DNA of 64,000 nucleotides from an uncultured Bifidobacteriaceae bacterium (GTDB lineage Bacteria > Actinomycetota > Actinomycetes > Actinomycetales > Bifidobacteriaceae). The stretch lies in contig CAMXYK010000002.1 of the NCBI GenBank assembly GCA_947253155.1, positions 54,386-118,385 of the forward strand. Direction: 5' to 3'. Each line of letters begins with the position of its first letter. The first letter of the stretch is position 1. Of the stretch, positions 33,170 to 42,822 are shown in pieces. The translations under genes were made by a program, and so were the position numbers. The notes beneath the pieces are model-generated. The model saw only the letters and a program-made list of their open reading frames with translations, was not told the origin of the DNA and searched no databases.

Positions 33170-33946
33170 TTATGCCAGCGCCGACTCGGTTGCGCCTTCC
33201 GGCAAGTACTTGTCGTAGCCTTCTTCTTCCAGCTCGTCCGCAAGCTCCGGCCCTGCAGTCTTCACAAAGTGACCTTGCGCAAAAACGTGCACAATATCTG
33301 GCTTAATATACTTGAGGATTCGCGTGTAATGCGTAACCATCATAATACCCAAACCGGTGTTCTCTTTAGCACGATTCACGCCTTCCGACACAATTCGAAG
33401 AGCGTCAACGTCGAGACCGGAATCAGTTTCGTCCAAAATTGCGAACTTTGGTTTCAAAAGCTCTAGTTGCAAAACTTCCGCGCGCTTCTTTTCGCCGCCG
33501 GAGAAGCCTTCGTTTACTGAGCGCGACGCGAATTTTGGATCCATTCGAAGCTTTTTCATAGCCTCGCTAAGTTCCTTCACCCAGCTTCTTAAAGATGGAG
33601 CTTTTCCTTCGACTTCAGTTTTTGCGGTGCGAAGGAAGTTCGTCATGGATACGCCCGGTACTTCTACTGGGTACTGCATTGCAAGGAACAGTCCAGCTTT
33701 TGCGCGCTCGTCAGGAGTCATTTTCAAAATATCTTCGCCGTCGAGAAGCACCTGCCCAGAATCGACTTCATACTTTGGGTGACCTGCTAAAGTGTAGGCA
33801 AGAGTAGACTTTCCGGATCCGTTAGGACCCATAATTGCGTGCGTTTCGCCAGAATTAACAGTAAGATTTACGCCTTTTAAGATTTGCTTACGTCCTTCTT
33901 TTGTTTCTACAGAAGCGTACAAATCCTTAATTTCCAAAGTTGACAT
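33170..33946 (-). CDS. sufC: SufC ATPase
   Basis: 258 residues from ATG 33946, behind TAGGAGAA. ABC-type ATPase of the SufBCD scaffold. Walker A is GPNGSGKSTLAY, the signature is GFSGGEKKRAEVLQ, Walker B is FAILDETDSGLDVDAL, and the switch His is in MMVTHYTRIL. Length is normal. It starts nine bases after sufD and is followed by sufS. Confidence 0.97.
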   Translation of the reverse strand: MSTLEIKDLYASVETKEGRKQILKGVNLTVNSGETHAIMGPNGSGKSTLAYTLAGHPKYEVDSGQVLLDGEDILKMTPDERAKAGLFLAMQYPVEVPGVSMTNFLRTAKTEVEGKAPSLRSWVKELSEAMKKLRMDPKFASRSVNEGFSGGEKKRAEVLQLELLKPKFAILDETDSGLDVDALRIVSEGVNRAKENTGLGIMMVTHYTRILKYIKPDIVHVFAQGHFVKTAGPELADELEEEGYDKYLPEGATESALA

Positions 33947-33955
33947 GTTTTTCTC

Positions 33956-35257
33956 CTATTCTTCCGTTCTTGCAAGACGGCGCTCAATCGCCTTCATTAA
34001 GTGATCAACAATTTCCGGAACGCCAATTTCTTCAATCAGCTCGTTAAAGAATCCGCGCACAACAAGCTTTCGAGCCTCAATTTCACTAATTCCGCGAGAC
34101 TGCAAGTAGAAAAGCTCTTCGTCGTCAAATCTACCAACCGAACTTGCGTGACCGGCACCAATAATATTGCCGTTTTCAATTTCCAAATTCGGCTCAGAAT
34201 CAGCAATTGCGCCAGGAGTAAGCACCAAATTACGGTTCAACTCGTACGAATCTGTGCCAGGAGCTTCCGGCTTAATAAGCGCGTTTCCAACCCAAGTTGA
34301 ATGCGCACCCTTACCTTCCAAAGCGCCCTTGTACACAACTCTGGACTTGCATTCTGGATAATTATGCACAACCATCGTGCGGTGCTCCACGTGCTCGCCC
34401 GGATCCACAAAATACATGCCGAGCATGTTCAAATCGCCCTGCTCGCCGCCAAAATCCTGATCCATGCGAATGCGCACAACATCTCCGCCAAGAGTGACCA
34501 TCGTGTGGCGAAGAGAAGCTCCCTCACCCACGTGAATACGCTGATTCCCAACGTGCTTGCTTCCAGAATTCCACTCTTGAATGAACGTAGTAGAAACGTG
34601 CGCGTGCTTTCCGAGGATAATTTCCACGCCTTCAGCAAGTTTTGCGCAGCCTGTATGTTCGATAATAATATCTGCGTTTGAGCGAGGATCTGCTTCGATT
34701 ACTAAGTGCAGTGCGTCAAGTGGCAGTGCGTCAAGTGGCATTGCGTCAAGTGATTGCGCAGCGTTTTCATTTGCGCTATTCGCGAGATTACCATTAATTT
34801 GCAATACGATTGGCTTTTTGATTTCACCAGATACGTGAAGTACGTGCGCTTGTTTCGCCGCGTTCCATGCGACTGCAGCCGCGCGATCAGACGGCTTCAT
34901 GTCGGTGTGAGGAGCCTCGTTTTGCGACTTTACTTGCAAATTTACGGAACCTTCGCTGCCAACGTAAGAATCATCCAATGCTGCTCCACCAACGCCTTCA
35001 AGCTTTACTTGAAGACTATCAGCCGGCTCAAAGCACTCGAAAAACTCGGAAATTCGCTCAACTGGAGTGTATCGCCAATCTTCCTGCTTACGCGTTGGAA
35101 TCGCAAAATCTTCCACGTTAAACGAGCGCACAGATTTGTCGGCGCTAGAAGGCATTGCTGCAGGAACCGCGTAAGGATCATTAGGATCTGCTACAGGAAT
35201 ACTAATTTCTTTTTCAGCCATTTTATTGCCTAAATTCTTATTTAAATCTTCACTCAT
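33956..35257 (-). CDS. sufD: SufD scaffold protein
   Basis: 433 residues from ATG 35257; the start shares bases with the sufB stop (TGATG), so translation is coupled. Partner of SufB and SufC in the scaffold. Typical parts are RKQEDWRYTPVERI, the beta-helix core (HVGEGASLRHTMVTLGG), PECKSRVVYKGAL and the C-terminal RGISEIEARKLVVRGFFNELI. A small repeat segment LDAMPLDALPLDALHL (near 175-190) comes from a 15-bp tandem repeat in the DNA around 34715-34750. Confidence 0.95.
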   Translation of the reverse strand: MSEDLNKNLGNKMAEKEISIPVADPNDPYAVPAAMPSSADKSVRSFNVEDFAIPTRKQEDWRYTPVERISEFFECFEPADSLQVKLEGVGGAALDDSYVGSEGSVNLQVKSQNEAPHTDMKPSDRAAAVAWNAAKQAHVLHVSGEIKKPIVLQINGNLANSANENAAQSLDAMPLDALPLDALHLVIEADPRSNADIIIEHTGCAKLAEGVEIILGKHAHVSTTFIQEWNSGSKHVGNQRIHVGEGASLRHTMVTLGGDVVRIRMDQDFGGEQGDLNMLGMYFVDPGEHVEHRTMVVHNYPECKSRVVYKGALEGKGAHSTWVGNALIKPEAPGTDSYELNRNLVLTPGAIADSEPNLEIENGNIIGAGHASSVGRFDDEELFYLQSRGISEIEARKLVVRGFFNELIEEIGVPEIVDHLMKAIERRLARTEE

Positions 35258-36795
35258 CAGCCAACGGATCCTTCCATTTGCAACTCAACTAAGCGATTAA
35301 GCTCAAGCGCATACTCCATCGGCAGCTCGCGGCTAATCGGCTCCACAAAGCCGCGCACAATCATTCCCATAGCCTCTTTTTCTTCAAGACCGCGGCTCAT
35401 CAAATAGAAAAGCTGATCTTCAGAAACCTTGGAAACAGTAGCCTCGTGAGCCATCGACACGTCGTCTTCACGCACGTCAACATGCGGATAAGTGTCGGAC
35501 CTGGAAAAATCGTCAACAAGCAAAGCGTCGCACACAACCGACGAACTTGAGCCCTTCGCACCCTTAATAATCTTCACAAGACCGCGGTAAGCAGAACGCC
35601 CGCCGCCGCGCGAAATAGACTTCGCAACAATCGTAGAACTCGTGTGCGGAGCTAAATGAATCATCTTCGCACCAGTATCCTGGTACTGTCCGCGGCCAGC
35701 AAAGCTCAAAGACATGGTTTCCGCTTTTGCGTAAGGCTCTGCAAGAATGCAAGCAGGATACTTCATAGTTGCTTTGGAGCCGATGTTGCCGTCAACCCAT
35801 TCCATTGTGCCGCCTTCGCGCACGTAAGCTCGCTGAGTTACCAAGTTGTACACGTTATTCGACCAGTTTTGCACAGTTGTGTAACGCACGCGCGCATGCT
35901 TTTCAACAACAATTTCAACATTTGCAGCGTGAAGAGAATCCGTGGAATAAATAGGAGCTGTGCAACCTTCAACGTAATGCACGTAAGAGCCTTCGTCCGC
36001 AATAATCAGCGTGCGCTCAAACTGACCCATGTTAGGCGTATTAATTCTAAAGTAAGCTTGAAGAGGAATATCCACATGTACGCCTTTTGGAACGTACACG
36101 AACGAGCCGCCACTCCAAGCCGCGGTGTTAAGAGCCGCAAACTTGTTGTCGTCAACTGGAATCACAGTTGCGAAATACTTTTTTACAAGCTCCGGATACT
36201 TTTGAACTGCAGTATCCGTGTCAACAAAAATCACGCCTTGAGCAGCCAAGTCTTCGCGAATTGAATTGTAAATAACTTCCGACTCGTACTGTGCTGCAAC
36301 GCCTGAAACTAAGCGCTTTTTCTCCGCTTCTGGAATGCCGAGTCTATCGTAAGTTTTGCGAATATCTTCCGGCAAATCGTCCCAAGTTTTTGCTTGATCG
36401 TGAACTGGACGCACATAGTATTTAAAATCGTCAGCGTCAAAACCGCTTAAATCAACGCCCCAATCAGGCATCGGCTTTTGCAAAAACGCGCGATAACCTT
36501 GCAAGCGAAGATTTAGCATCCATTCTGGCTCGTTTTTATCGGCAGAAATTGCGCGAACAACCGACTCGTCAATACCTTTTTTTGCAGCTTCGCCTGCGGC
36601 ATCCGAATCGTGCCAGCCATAATTGTAATCGCCAAATTCAGCAACAATCTGCTCGTCTTGACGGATTTTATCCTCATTTACGCGAGCGCGATCTGCCACA
36701 TACTGGCTCATTTCAACGTCTGCAGCTTTATTTTTTGCTAGATTTCCATCGCTTGCTGTAACGCTTGTATGACTAATATTGCTACTATCGCTCAT
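35257..36795 (-). CDS. sufB: SufB scaffold protein
   Basis: 512 residues starting MSDSSNISHTS at ATG 36795, with TGGAGGT upstream; the frame's extension to 36855 is rejected. SufB is the cluster-building subunit. Signatures include YNYGWHDSD, FVYVPKGVHVDIPLQAYFRI, YVHYVEGCTAPIYS (conserved Cys), MKYPACILAEPYAK and the C-terminal RGLEEKEAMGMIVRGFVEPI. It opens the operon sufB-D-C-S-U-T. No SufR-type regulator gene is adjacent. Confidence 0.96.
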   Translation of the reverse strand: MSDSSNISHTSVTASDGNLAKNKAADVEMSQYVADRARVNEDKIRQDEQIVAEFGDYNYGWHDSDAAGEAAKKGIDESVVRAISADKNEPEWMLNLRLQGYRAFLQKPMPDWGVDLSGFDADDFKYYVRPVHDQAKTWDDLPEDIRKTYDRLGIPEAEKKRLVSGVAAQYESEVIYNSIREDLAAQGVIFVDTDTAVQKYPELVKKYFATVIPVDDNKFAALNTAAWSGGSFVYVPKGVHVDIPLQAYFRINTPNMGQFERTLIIADEGSYVHYVEGCTAPIYSTDSLHAANVEIVVEKHARVRYTTVQNWSNNVYNLVTQRAYVREGGTMEWVDGNIGSKATMKYPACILAEPYAKAETMSLSFAGRGQYQDTGAKMIHLAPHTSSTIVAKSISRGGGRSAYRGLVKIIKGAKGSSSSVVCDALLVDDFSRSDTYPHVDVREDDVSMAHEATVSKVSEDQLFYLMSRGLEEKEAMGMIVRGFVEPISRELPMEYALELNRLVELQMEGSVG

Positions 36796-37109
36796 ACGCT
36801 TATAGCACCTCCATGCATAACGCTGCCGCGCTCTTACTTGCGCGCGTAATCGCAAAAGATATTCCCCAACGTTACTTTTGCATTCTGCTTAGTCTATTTC
36901 CTACCTATTTAAGGGTACCGCGTAATGCGATTTCTTGGTATAGCCGTGTTATAAACAAAACGTAATGTTTCTCACAATCAATTAAATAAATAAGCGGCAA
37001 AACTTGGGGAAATCCAGTTTTACCGCTTGACTTTACTTAATTAATTTTTATTTAAAACTTACTTAAGATTGACTTATATAAGTTTTAATTAAGATTGACT
37101 TACTTAAGT
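36796..37109. other. intergenic region between pyrG and sufB
   Basis: 314 bases containing the presumed sufB promoter region (no confident hexamers), the pyrG terminator (36984-37028), and an AT-rich stretch with two repeats of TTAAGATTGACTTA (37065-37105). Confidence 0.6.
36984..37028 (-). terminator. intrinsic terminator of pyrG
   Basis: On the minus strand, AAGCGGTAAAACT pairs with AGTTTTGCCGCTT and is followed by ATTTATTTAAT, about 80 bases past the pyrG stop. Confidence 0.75.
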
Positions 37110-38792
37110 TTACTTATCTTCCTTGCTATTTTGAGCAGCCTCTTGATGCTCAAGAGCAGCCGCAACTAATCCAGCAAACAAAGGATGAGGCTTAGTTGGG
37201 CGAGACTTAAACTCTGGATGAGCTTGAGTTGCAACGTAGAATGGGTGAACATCCTTTGGAAGCTCCACAAACTCAGTCAAATTACCGTCTGGGCTTTGGC
37301 CGCTAATGCGCAAGCCAGCTTCACGCAAGCGATCCTTATACGCAACGTTCACTTCGTAACGGTGACGGTGACGCTCAGTAACATGCGTAGTGCCGTAAAG
37401 CTCAGCAACAATAGAGCCTTCCTCAAGTGTTGCAGGGTAAGAACCGAGTCGCATTGTGTGACCCATATCTCCCTTACCAGCCACAATATCTTTCTGCTCT
37501 TCCATAGTTGCAATTACTGGATCGCCACAATCCTTCTCGAACTCAGTGGAATTAGCATCCTCAAGTCCAAGCACGTGACGAGCGTACTCAATAACCATAG
37601 ATTGCAAGCCAAGGCAAAGACCAAGCGTTGGCAAACCATGCTCGCGAGCGTAACGAAGCGCACCAATCTTACCTTCAATACCGCGAATACCAAAGCCGCC
37701 TGGAATAACCATGCCGTCCATTTGGTCAAGAGCTGCAGCCGCACCTTCCTGAGTTTCGCACTTATCTGCAGCAACCCAGCGCACGTTTACTTTAGCCCAG
37801 TTTGCAAAACCGCCAGCCTTAATAGCTTCAGTAACGGAAAGATAAGCATCCGGCAAATCAATATACTTACCGACGATTGCAATGTTCAGCTCATGCTTTG
37901 GATGATGCACGCGCTCAAGCAAATCTTCCCACTCGTTCCAATCAACATCGTGGAATGGAAGCTCAAGTTCGCGCACAACGTAAGCGTCCAAGCCTTCGTT
38001 GAACAAAATCTTCGGCACATCGTAAATGCTTGGAGCGTCCACGCAATTTACAACGCCTTCGGCATCAACGTCGCACATAAGCGAAATCTTGTCTTTAATA
38101 GCCTGATTAAGCGGACGATCGGAGCGCAAAACAAGCGCGTCTGGAGAAATACCAAGAGACCTAAGCATCATCACAGAATGCTGAGTTGGCTTAGTTTTTA
38201 ATTCGTGCGCGGCTGCAATATAAGGAACCAAAGAAACGTGCACAAACATGCAGTTTTCAGGACCTAAATCGCGGCGAACTTCACGAGCAGCTTCCAAGAA
38301 TGGCTGGGATTCAATATCTCCAACTGTGCCGCCGATTTCCGTAATAATTACGTCAACATCGTCGGAAGCTTGCGCGCGCATACGCGACTTAATTTCGCCA
38401 GTAATATGCGGAATAACTTGCACGCACTGACCCAAATATTCACCAGCGCGCTCTTTACGAAGCACAGACTGGTAAATTTGACCAGTTGTGACATTAGCTT
38501 TTTGGCTTAGGAAAACATCAAGGAATCGCTCGTAGTGACCAATATCAAGATCTGTTTCTGCACCATCTTCCGTAACATAGACTTCACCATGCTGGAATGG
38601 ATTCATTGTGCCAGGGTCAACGTTGATATAAGGATCGAGTTTTTGTTGCAATACGTGCAATCCGCGGCTTCGTAAAAGTCGGCCTAACGAAGATGCAGTA
38701 AGGCCTTTTCCAAGGGACGAAACAACGCCACCAGTGACGAAAATATGCTTTGTAATATGCTCCTGAGAGTTACCATGTTGTCTTCTAACCAT
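37110..38792 (-). CDS. pyrG: CTP synthase
   Basis: 560 residues starting MVRRQHGNSQEH at ATG 38792, with TGGAG upstream; the frame's extension to 38858 would overlap aroQ. It aminates UTP to CTP using glutamine. The amidoligase domain opens TKHIFVTGGVVSSLGKGLTASSLG and has KLDPYINVDPGTMNPFQHGEV. The C-terminal glutamine amidotransferase has PGGFGIRG, the nucleophile in LPTLGLCLGLQ, and the His/Glu pair in ATQAHPEFKS. Length is normal. It follows aroQ by about 60 bases on the same strand and ends at a terminator. Confidence 0.97.
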   Translation of the reverse strand: MVRRQHGNSQEHITKHIFVTGGVVSSLGKGLTASSLGRLLRSRGLHVLQQKLDPYINVDPGTMNPFQHGEVYVTEDGAETDLDIGHYERFLDVFLSQKANVTTGQIYQSVLRKERAGEYLGQCVQVIPHITGEIKSRMRAQASDDVDVIITEIGGTVGDIESQPFLEAAREVRRDLGPENCMFVHVSLVPYIAAAHELKTKPTQHSVMMLRSLGISPDALVLRSDRPLNQAIKDKISLMCDVDAEGVVNCVDAPSIYDVPKILFNEGLDAYVVRELELPFHDVDWNEWEDLLERVHHPKHELNIAIVGKYIDLPDAYLSVTEAIKAGGFANWAKVNVRWVAADKCETQEGAAAALDQMDGMVIPGGFGIRGIEGKIGALRYAREHGLPTLGLCLGLQSMVIEYARHVLGLEDANSTEFEKDCGDPVIATMEEQKDIVAGKGDMGHTMRLGSYPATLEEGSIVAELYGTTHVTERHRHRYEVNVAYKDRLREAGLRISGQSPDGNLTEFVELPKDVHPFYVATQAHPEFKSRPTKPHPLFAGLVAAALEHQEAAQNSKEDK

Positions 38793-38854
38793 GGAACTCC
38801 ATAGTATCTTCGAGCCTCGACGCTGGGTGTTGATTCGCAAAAAATCGAACAAAA

Positions 38855-39310
38855 TCAAACAAGATGCGCAACGGCCTCTAAAGCAAGCTTGTAACCATAC
38901 AATCCCATGCCAGTAATTGTGCCGGTTGCAACAGGACTTATTACGCTTATGCGTCGGAAAGCGTCGCGCGATGCAGGATTAGAAATATGCACTTCCATTA
39001 GCGGCACGCCTGCATCCAAAACCATGTGAGCTGCGTCTGCGAGCGCATAACTGTAGTGCGTAAAAGCAGCAGGATTCATAACAACCGGTGTGCGAGTATC
39101 GGCTGATTCGTGCATCCAGTGAACCATTTGCGCTTCGTCGTCACTTTGGCGCACTTCTACTTTTAGACCAAGCTCCGCTCCCCACTTTTCGCAATATTCA
39201 CGCAAAGTTTCAAAATTTTCGCTACCGTATACATCCGGCTGGCGAACGCCAAGTCGACCAAGATTCGGGCCGTTTACTACAAGCACTTTTTTCGGTTGTT
39301 GATTTTCCAT
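38855..39310 (-). CDS. aroQ: 3-dehydroquinate dehydratase, type II
   Basis: 151 residues from ATG 39310. Third step of the shikimate pathway. Type II signatures are VVNGPNLGRLGVRQPDVYG (active-site Tyr), QSDDEAQMVHWMHE, PVVMNPAAFTHYSYALADA and MEVHISNPASRDAFR with the catalytic His. Length is normal for the dodecameric enzyme. It lies 27 bases after aroKB. Confidence 0.96.
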   Translation of the reverse strand: MENQQPKKVLVVNGPNLGRLGVRQPDVYGSENFETLREYCEKWGAELGLKVEVRQSDDEAQMVHWMHESADTRTPVVMNPAAFTHYSYALADAAHMVLDAGVPLMEVHISNPASRDAFRRISVISPVATGTITGMGLYGYKLALEAVAHLV

Positions 39311-39337
39311 AAGTTGCCTCTCAAGATTATTTACAGA

Positions 39338-41008
39338 TTATTTTTGCTTATAAACTCGCTCAAAAGCTTCTTTAACTGCTTCAGTAGGCGGATTGTCGAG
39401 ATGAATAGGATTTGAAATACCATCCAAAATTACGAAACGTAACATGTTACCGCGCGCTTTTTTATCGCGATGCATAAGATTAAGCACGCGCTCAAACGTA
39501 GCGTCAGAATCTTCTCTACTCTGCCACGAAGTTGGCAATCCAAGCGAATCTAAAAGCGAACGATGGTAGGAAACGTCTTCCGCATCCAAATATCCTAAAA
39601 TTTGCGCAAGTTCTGCCGCAAAAACCATTCCAACAGCCACAGCGTTTCCGTGACGCCATCGGAAATGCTCAATCTGCTCAATTGCGTGGCCAAGCGTATG
39701 ACCGTAGTTCAAAAACTCGCGCAATCCCTGCTCTTTTAAGTCGCTAGACACGTGGTACGCTTTTACTCTAACTGTGCGCTCAATAAGTTCCACAAGCAGT
39801 TCGTGAAGCTCGTTATTATTTTCCAATTGATCGCCGTCAAATTCGCGCAAAAGCTTGGCATTATTTGAGTTGCTAAGAATTTTCAAAATTTCGCCGTCGC
39901 GAATAAAACCAGATTTTGCAACCTCGCCCAAGCCTTCAATAAGAATGTCGTTTGGAAGAGTTGAAAGAGTTGAAGTATCTGCTAAAACACCTGCTGGAGT
40001 GTAAAAACTTCCAACCAGATTCTTGCCAGCATCCGTATTTATGCCAGTTTTTCCGCCCGTAGACGCGTCAACCATTGCAAGAAGCGAAGTTGGGCAGTTT
40101 ACGTAACGAATTCCGCGCATCCAAGTTGCAGCAACAAAGCCGGCTACGTCCGTTGCAGCGCCGCCTCCTAAGCCAACAATTGCGTCGGAACGCGTAAAAC
40201 CTGCATCGCCAAGTCTAGCCCAAAGTCCGCTTGCAACTTGAATAGTTTTTCCAGCTTCCGCATCCGGCACTAGCATGTCGAAAACTTCGTATCCTGCTTG
40301 ACGCAAAATTGCGCGAGCTTTATCGCTGTGGCGCTGCACTGGTTGCGTATGAACTAATCCGACTCGAACAGGCTTTGTGCCGAGCATTTGCGGCAAAAGT
40401 TGCATTGCGCCGTCGCCAATTCGAACATCATAAGGTTCAATTGCTTCGCCTGTTACATGCACAATACGTTGCATAATCATATTCCTTAGTTTTTCTGCAG
40501 CCATGTATGGAGTAGAGCCTTTAGTTGGCATGTGAATATTCGAAACTTTTCTAAAAATAGGATCTCGCTTATCGAATAATTCCAGCCAACGCTTTTCCGC
40601 ATCATCGCCGTTTAGCATAGGACGATTATTATTCCAACTTGCGCGCTCAATTGCTTCTTGAGCATTAGCTTGCAAATAAACAACGCGGCCGCCCAAACGC
40701 ATGTATTCTTGCAAAACTTCCTGAGTTTCTTGGCGCAAAGGCGCCCCTCCCCCAAGAGATACAATGCCTTCTTCAGCTTGATTTCCTAAAATCACGCTTT
40801 TAACTATGCGCGCTTCCACGTCGCGAAAAGCTTCTTGACCATATTGTTCGAAATATTGCGGAATTGGCATAGCAACTTCGTTTTCGATTATGGCATCGGT
40901 ATCGCAAAAAGGCATGTTCATAATATTCGCAACTTCGCGACCAACTCGCGATTTTCCAGCTGCAGGCATGCCGATAATAACAGCTAGAGGAATTTTAGTA
41001 TTGCTCAT
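39338..41008 (-). CDS. aroKB: bifunctional shikimate kinase / 3-dehydroquinate synthase
   Basis: 556 residues starting MSNTKIPLAV at ATG 41008, which overlaps the aroC stop as ATGA; CCGGAG is just upstream. Residues 1 to about 170 are shikimate kinase (P-loop GMPAAGKSRVG, VSLGGGAPLR). From about 190 the protein is 3-dehydroquinate synthase (GLGGGAATDVAGFVAATWMRG, TSLLAMVDASTGGKTGIN, then the metal-binding LNYGHTLGHAIE and RHGNAVAVGM). Such fusions are common in bifidobacteria. Both active sites look intact. It sits second in aroC-aroKB-aroQ-pyrG. Confidence 0.96.
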   Translation of the reverse strand: MSNTKIPLAVIIGMPAAGKSRVGREVANIMNMPFCDTDAIIENEVAMPIPQYFEQYGQEAFRDVEARIVKSVILGNQAEEGIVSLGGGAPLRQETQEVLQEYMRLGGRVVYLQANAQEAIERASWNNNRPMLNGDDAEKRWLELFDKRDPIFRKVSNIHMPTKGSTPYMAAEKLRNMIMQRIVHVTGEAIEPYDVRIGDGAMQLLPQMLGTKPVRVGLVHTQPVQRHSDKARAILRQAGYEVFDMLVPDAEAGKTIQVASGLWARLGDAGFTRSDAIVGLGGGAATDVAGFVAATWMRGIRYVNCPTSLLAMVDASTGGKTGINTDAGKNLVGSFYTPAGVLADTSTLSTLPNDILIEGLGEVAKSGFIRDGEILKILSNSNNAKLLREFDGDQLENNNELHELLVELIERTVRVKAYHVSSDLKEQGLREFLNYGHTLGHAIEQIEHFRWRHGNAVAVGMVFAAELAQILGYLDAEDVSYHRSLLDSLGLPTSWQSREDSDATFERVLNLMHRDKKARGNMLRFVILDGISNPIHLDNPPTEAVKEAFERVYKQK

Positions 41009-42192
41009 TGCATATGCTCCGGCCAAGACGCTACGTAAGATTCTGCATTTCGTTGCGTTTCTTGCAAAGAATCTCCACCAAACTTTTCTAAAGCGTACTT
41101 TGCTAAAGTAAGCCTTACCATAGCTTCCGCAACTACTGAAGCTGCAGGAACAGCAGTAAAATCGGAGCGCTGGTTAATAGCTTGAGCTGGCTCTCCAGTT
41201 AGAACGTCTACTGTTCGCAAGGCGCGCGGAATAGAAGGGATTGGTTTCATTGCGGCACGCACGCGAATAATTTCGCCGTTTGACATTCCGCCTTCAATGC
41301 CGCCAGCGCGGTTTGTTAGGCGGGTGATTTTGCCATTTTCGTCGGTTACTATTTCGTCGTGAGCGGCCGATCCTGGGCGATCTGCTTCTGCAAAACCGTC
41401 GCCAATTTCTACGCCTTTAATTGCTTGAATGCCCATAAGCGCGCTTGCTAATGCAGCATCAAGGCGACGATCCGACTCAACGTATGTTCCAACTCCAGCT
41501 GGCATACCGTATGCCAAAACTTCAACTACTCCGCCTAAAGTATCTGCGTTTGCTTTTGCTTCGTCAATTCGCGCCATCATTTTAGCTTCAGCGTCTTTAT
41601 CGAGAGTGCGAACAGGAGAAGCGTCCAAAGCATCAACATCGTCAGGTGTTGGTAAAGCTAAACTTTTGTTAGCGTAAACGCCGCCGATTCCAACAACATG
41701 CGCAACTGTGCGCACACCAAAAGCCTGCTCTAAAAATGCGCCAGCAACAGCACCCAAAGCAACGCGCGAAGCCGTTTCCCTAGCACTCGAGCGCTCCAAA
41801 ATCTCGCGAGCATCATCAAAACCGTACTTACGCATTCCGGTTAAATCCGCATGCCCCGGACGCGGCCTAGAAAGCGCAGCATTGCGGCCTTCTGCTGGAA
41901 TCTCATGATCCAAAGGATCCGCGCTCATTACTTCCATCCACTTTGGCCACTCAGTATTCGCAATCTCCACAGCAATTGGAGAGCCAAGAGTTACACCGTG
42001 ACGAACGCCGGTTAAAAGTCGCACTTTATCTTGCTCAAACTTCATGCGAGCGCCGCGACCGTATCCAAGGCGGCGGCGAGCAAGAGAAGAAACCACATCG
42101 CTGCTAGTAATGCGCACGCCTGCCGGCAAACCCTCAATCATAGATACTAATGCTTCACCGTGCGACTCACCTGCTGTTTGCCATCTAAGCAT
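41005..42192 (-). CDS. aroC: chorismate synthase
   Basis: 395 residues starting MLRWQTAGESHGEAL at ATG 42192, with GGAGAATGGC in front. Final shikimate-pathway step, needing reduced FMN. The three family signatures are present: GESHGEALVSMIEGLP, a GRGARMKFEQDKVRLLTG region, and SRPRPGHADLTGMRKYGFDDAREILERSSARETA. RAGGIEGGMSNGEIIRVRAAMKPI lies in the C-terminal half. Length is normal. First gene of the aro/pyrG unit; 61 bases from the prepilin-peptidase-like gene. Confidence 0.96.
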   Translation of the reverse strand: MLRWQTAGESHGEALVSMIEGLPAGVRITSSDVVSSLARRRLGYGRGARMKFEQDKVRLLTGVRHGVTLGSPIAVEIANTEWPKWMEVMSADPLDHEIPAEGRNAALSRPRPGHADLTGMRKYGFDDAREILERSSARETASRVALGAVAGAFLEQAFGVRTVAHVVGIGGVYANKSLALPTPDDVDALDASPVRTLDKDAEAKMMARIDEAKANADTLGGVVEVLAYGMPAGVGTYVESDRRLDAALASALMGIQAIKGVEIGDGFAEADRPGSAAHDEIVTDENGKITRLTNRAGGIEGGMSNGEIIRVRAAMKPIPSIPRALRTVDVLTGEPAQAINQRSDFTAVPAASVVAEAMVRLTLAKYALEKFGGDSLQETQRNAESYVASWPEHMQ

Positions 42193-42253
42193 GCCATTCT
42201 CCATTCGCTGAATTTACAATCGCAAAATTTACGCGTCCAAATACTCTACTTTA

Positions 42254-42760
42254 CTAACTACCAAGTATTGAGTGGGTTGTTATTGACAGCAATGCTGCGA
42301 TTATGGCAGATACTGCTTCGACTGGTACGAATGGTATTGATACGTTTCTTGGAAGGAAGATTTTGCAATAAATTTTCCATAGTAAAAGCCAAACTAAGCC
42401 GACTAAACAAACTAAAGCAAACCAGTAAATTAAGCAGTCAAAACCGAATAATATCAATACTTGCGCAATCATTGCAGCGCTTGTAACGTCGCCGAATCCA
42501 AAGGAATTTGTTGGAGCGATTTTTCGCATAATCAAATAAATTGCAAAAACAAATACGCAAGAAATCCAGCCGAAAATAAGCAAACTAATATTTCCAAACA
42601 AAATAATAGAACATATAAGATTCGCTAAAGACTGCAAAAATAGCGCAATAATAATCCAAAGTCTTGGAACTACGCGACTTTTTATATCCGTTGCGCAAAC
42701 TGCAATTGCGCACGCAAGCGTTGGCAGCGCGGATATTATCGTAATAATTAATTGCTTCAT
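42254..42760 (-). CDS. prepilin peptidase-like membrane protease (A24 family)
   Basis: 168 residues from ATG 42760. Almost entirely hydrophobic, with five or six membrane segments. The two catalytic Asp motifs of A24 peptidases can be seen: ATDIKSRVVPR near residue 25 and FGFGDVTSA (GxGD) near 92. The methylase domain of long prepilin peptidases is absent, so it resembles short CpaA/TadV-type enzymes. No tad or type IV pilin genes are in the window, so its substrate must be encoded elsewhere. It precedes aroC on the same strand, with a repeat-filled gap upstream. Confidence 0.82.
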   Translation of the reverse strand: MKQLIITIISALPTLACAIAVCATDIKSRVVPRLWIIIALFLQSLANLICSIILFGNISLLIFGWISCVFVFAIYLIMRKIAPTNSFGFGDVTSAAMIAQVLILFGFDCLIYWFALVCLVGLVWLLLWKIYCKIFLPRNVSIPFVPVEAVSAIIAALLSITTHSILGS

Positions 42761-42822
42761 TAAAGCAGATTATTAAAACTTATAAAACTTTTGCAACCTA
42801 AACACATGCATGTGGTTAAAAC

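Noticed and set aside
36795..36855. N-terminal extension of SufB to 36855
   Set aside because: The extra residues are not SufB-like and ATG 36795 lies behind GGAGG.
38792..38858. N-terminal extension of CTP synthase to 38858
   Set aside because: It would overlap the aroQ stop, lacks homology to the family start, and ATG 38792 has a ribosome binding site.
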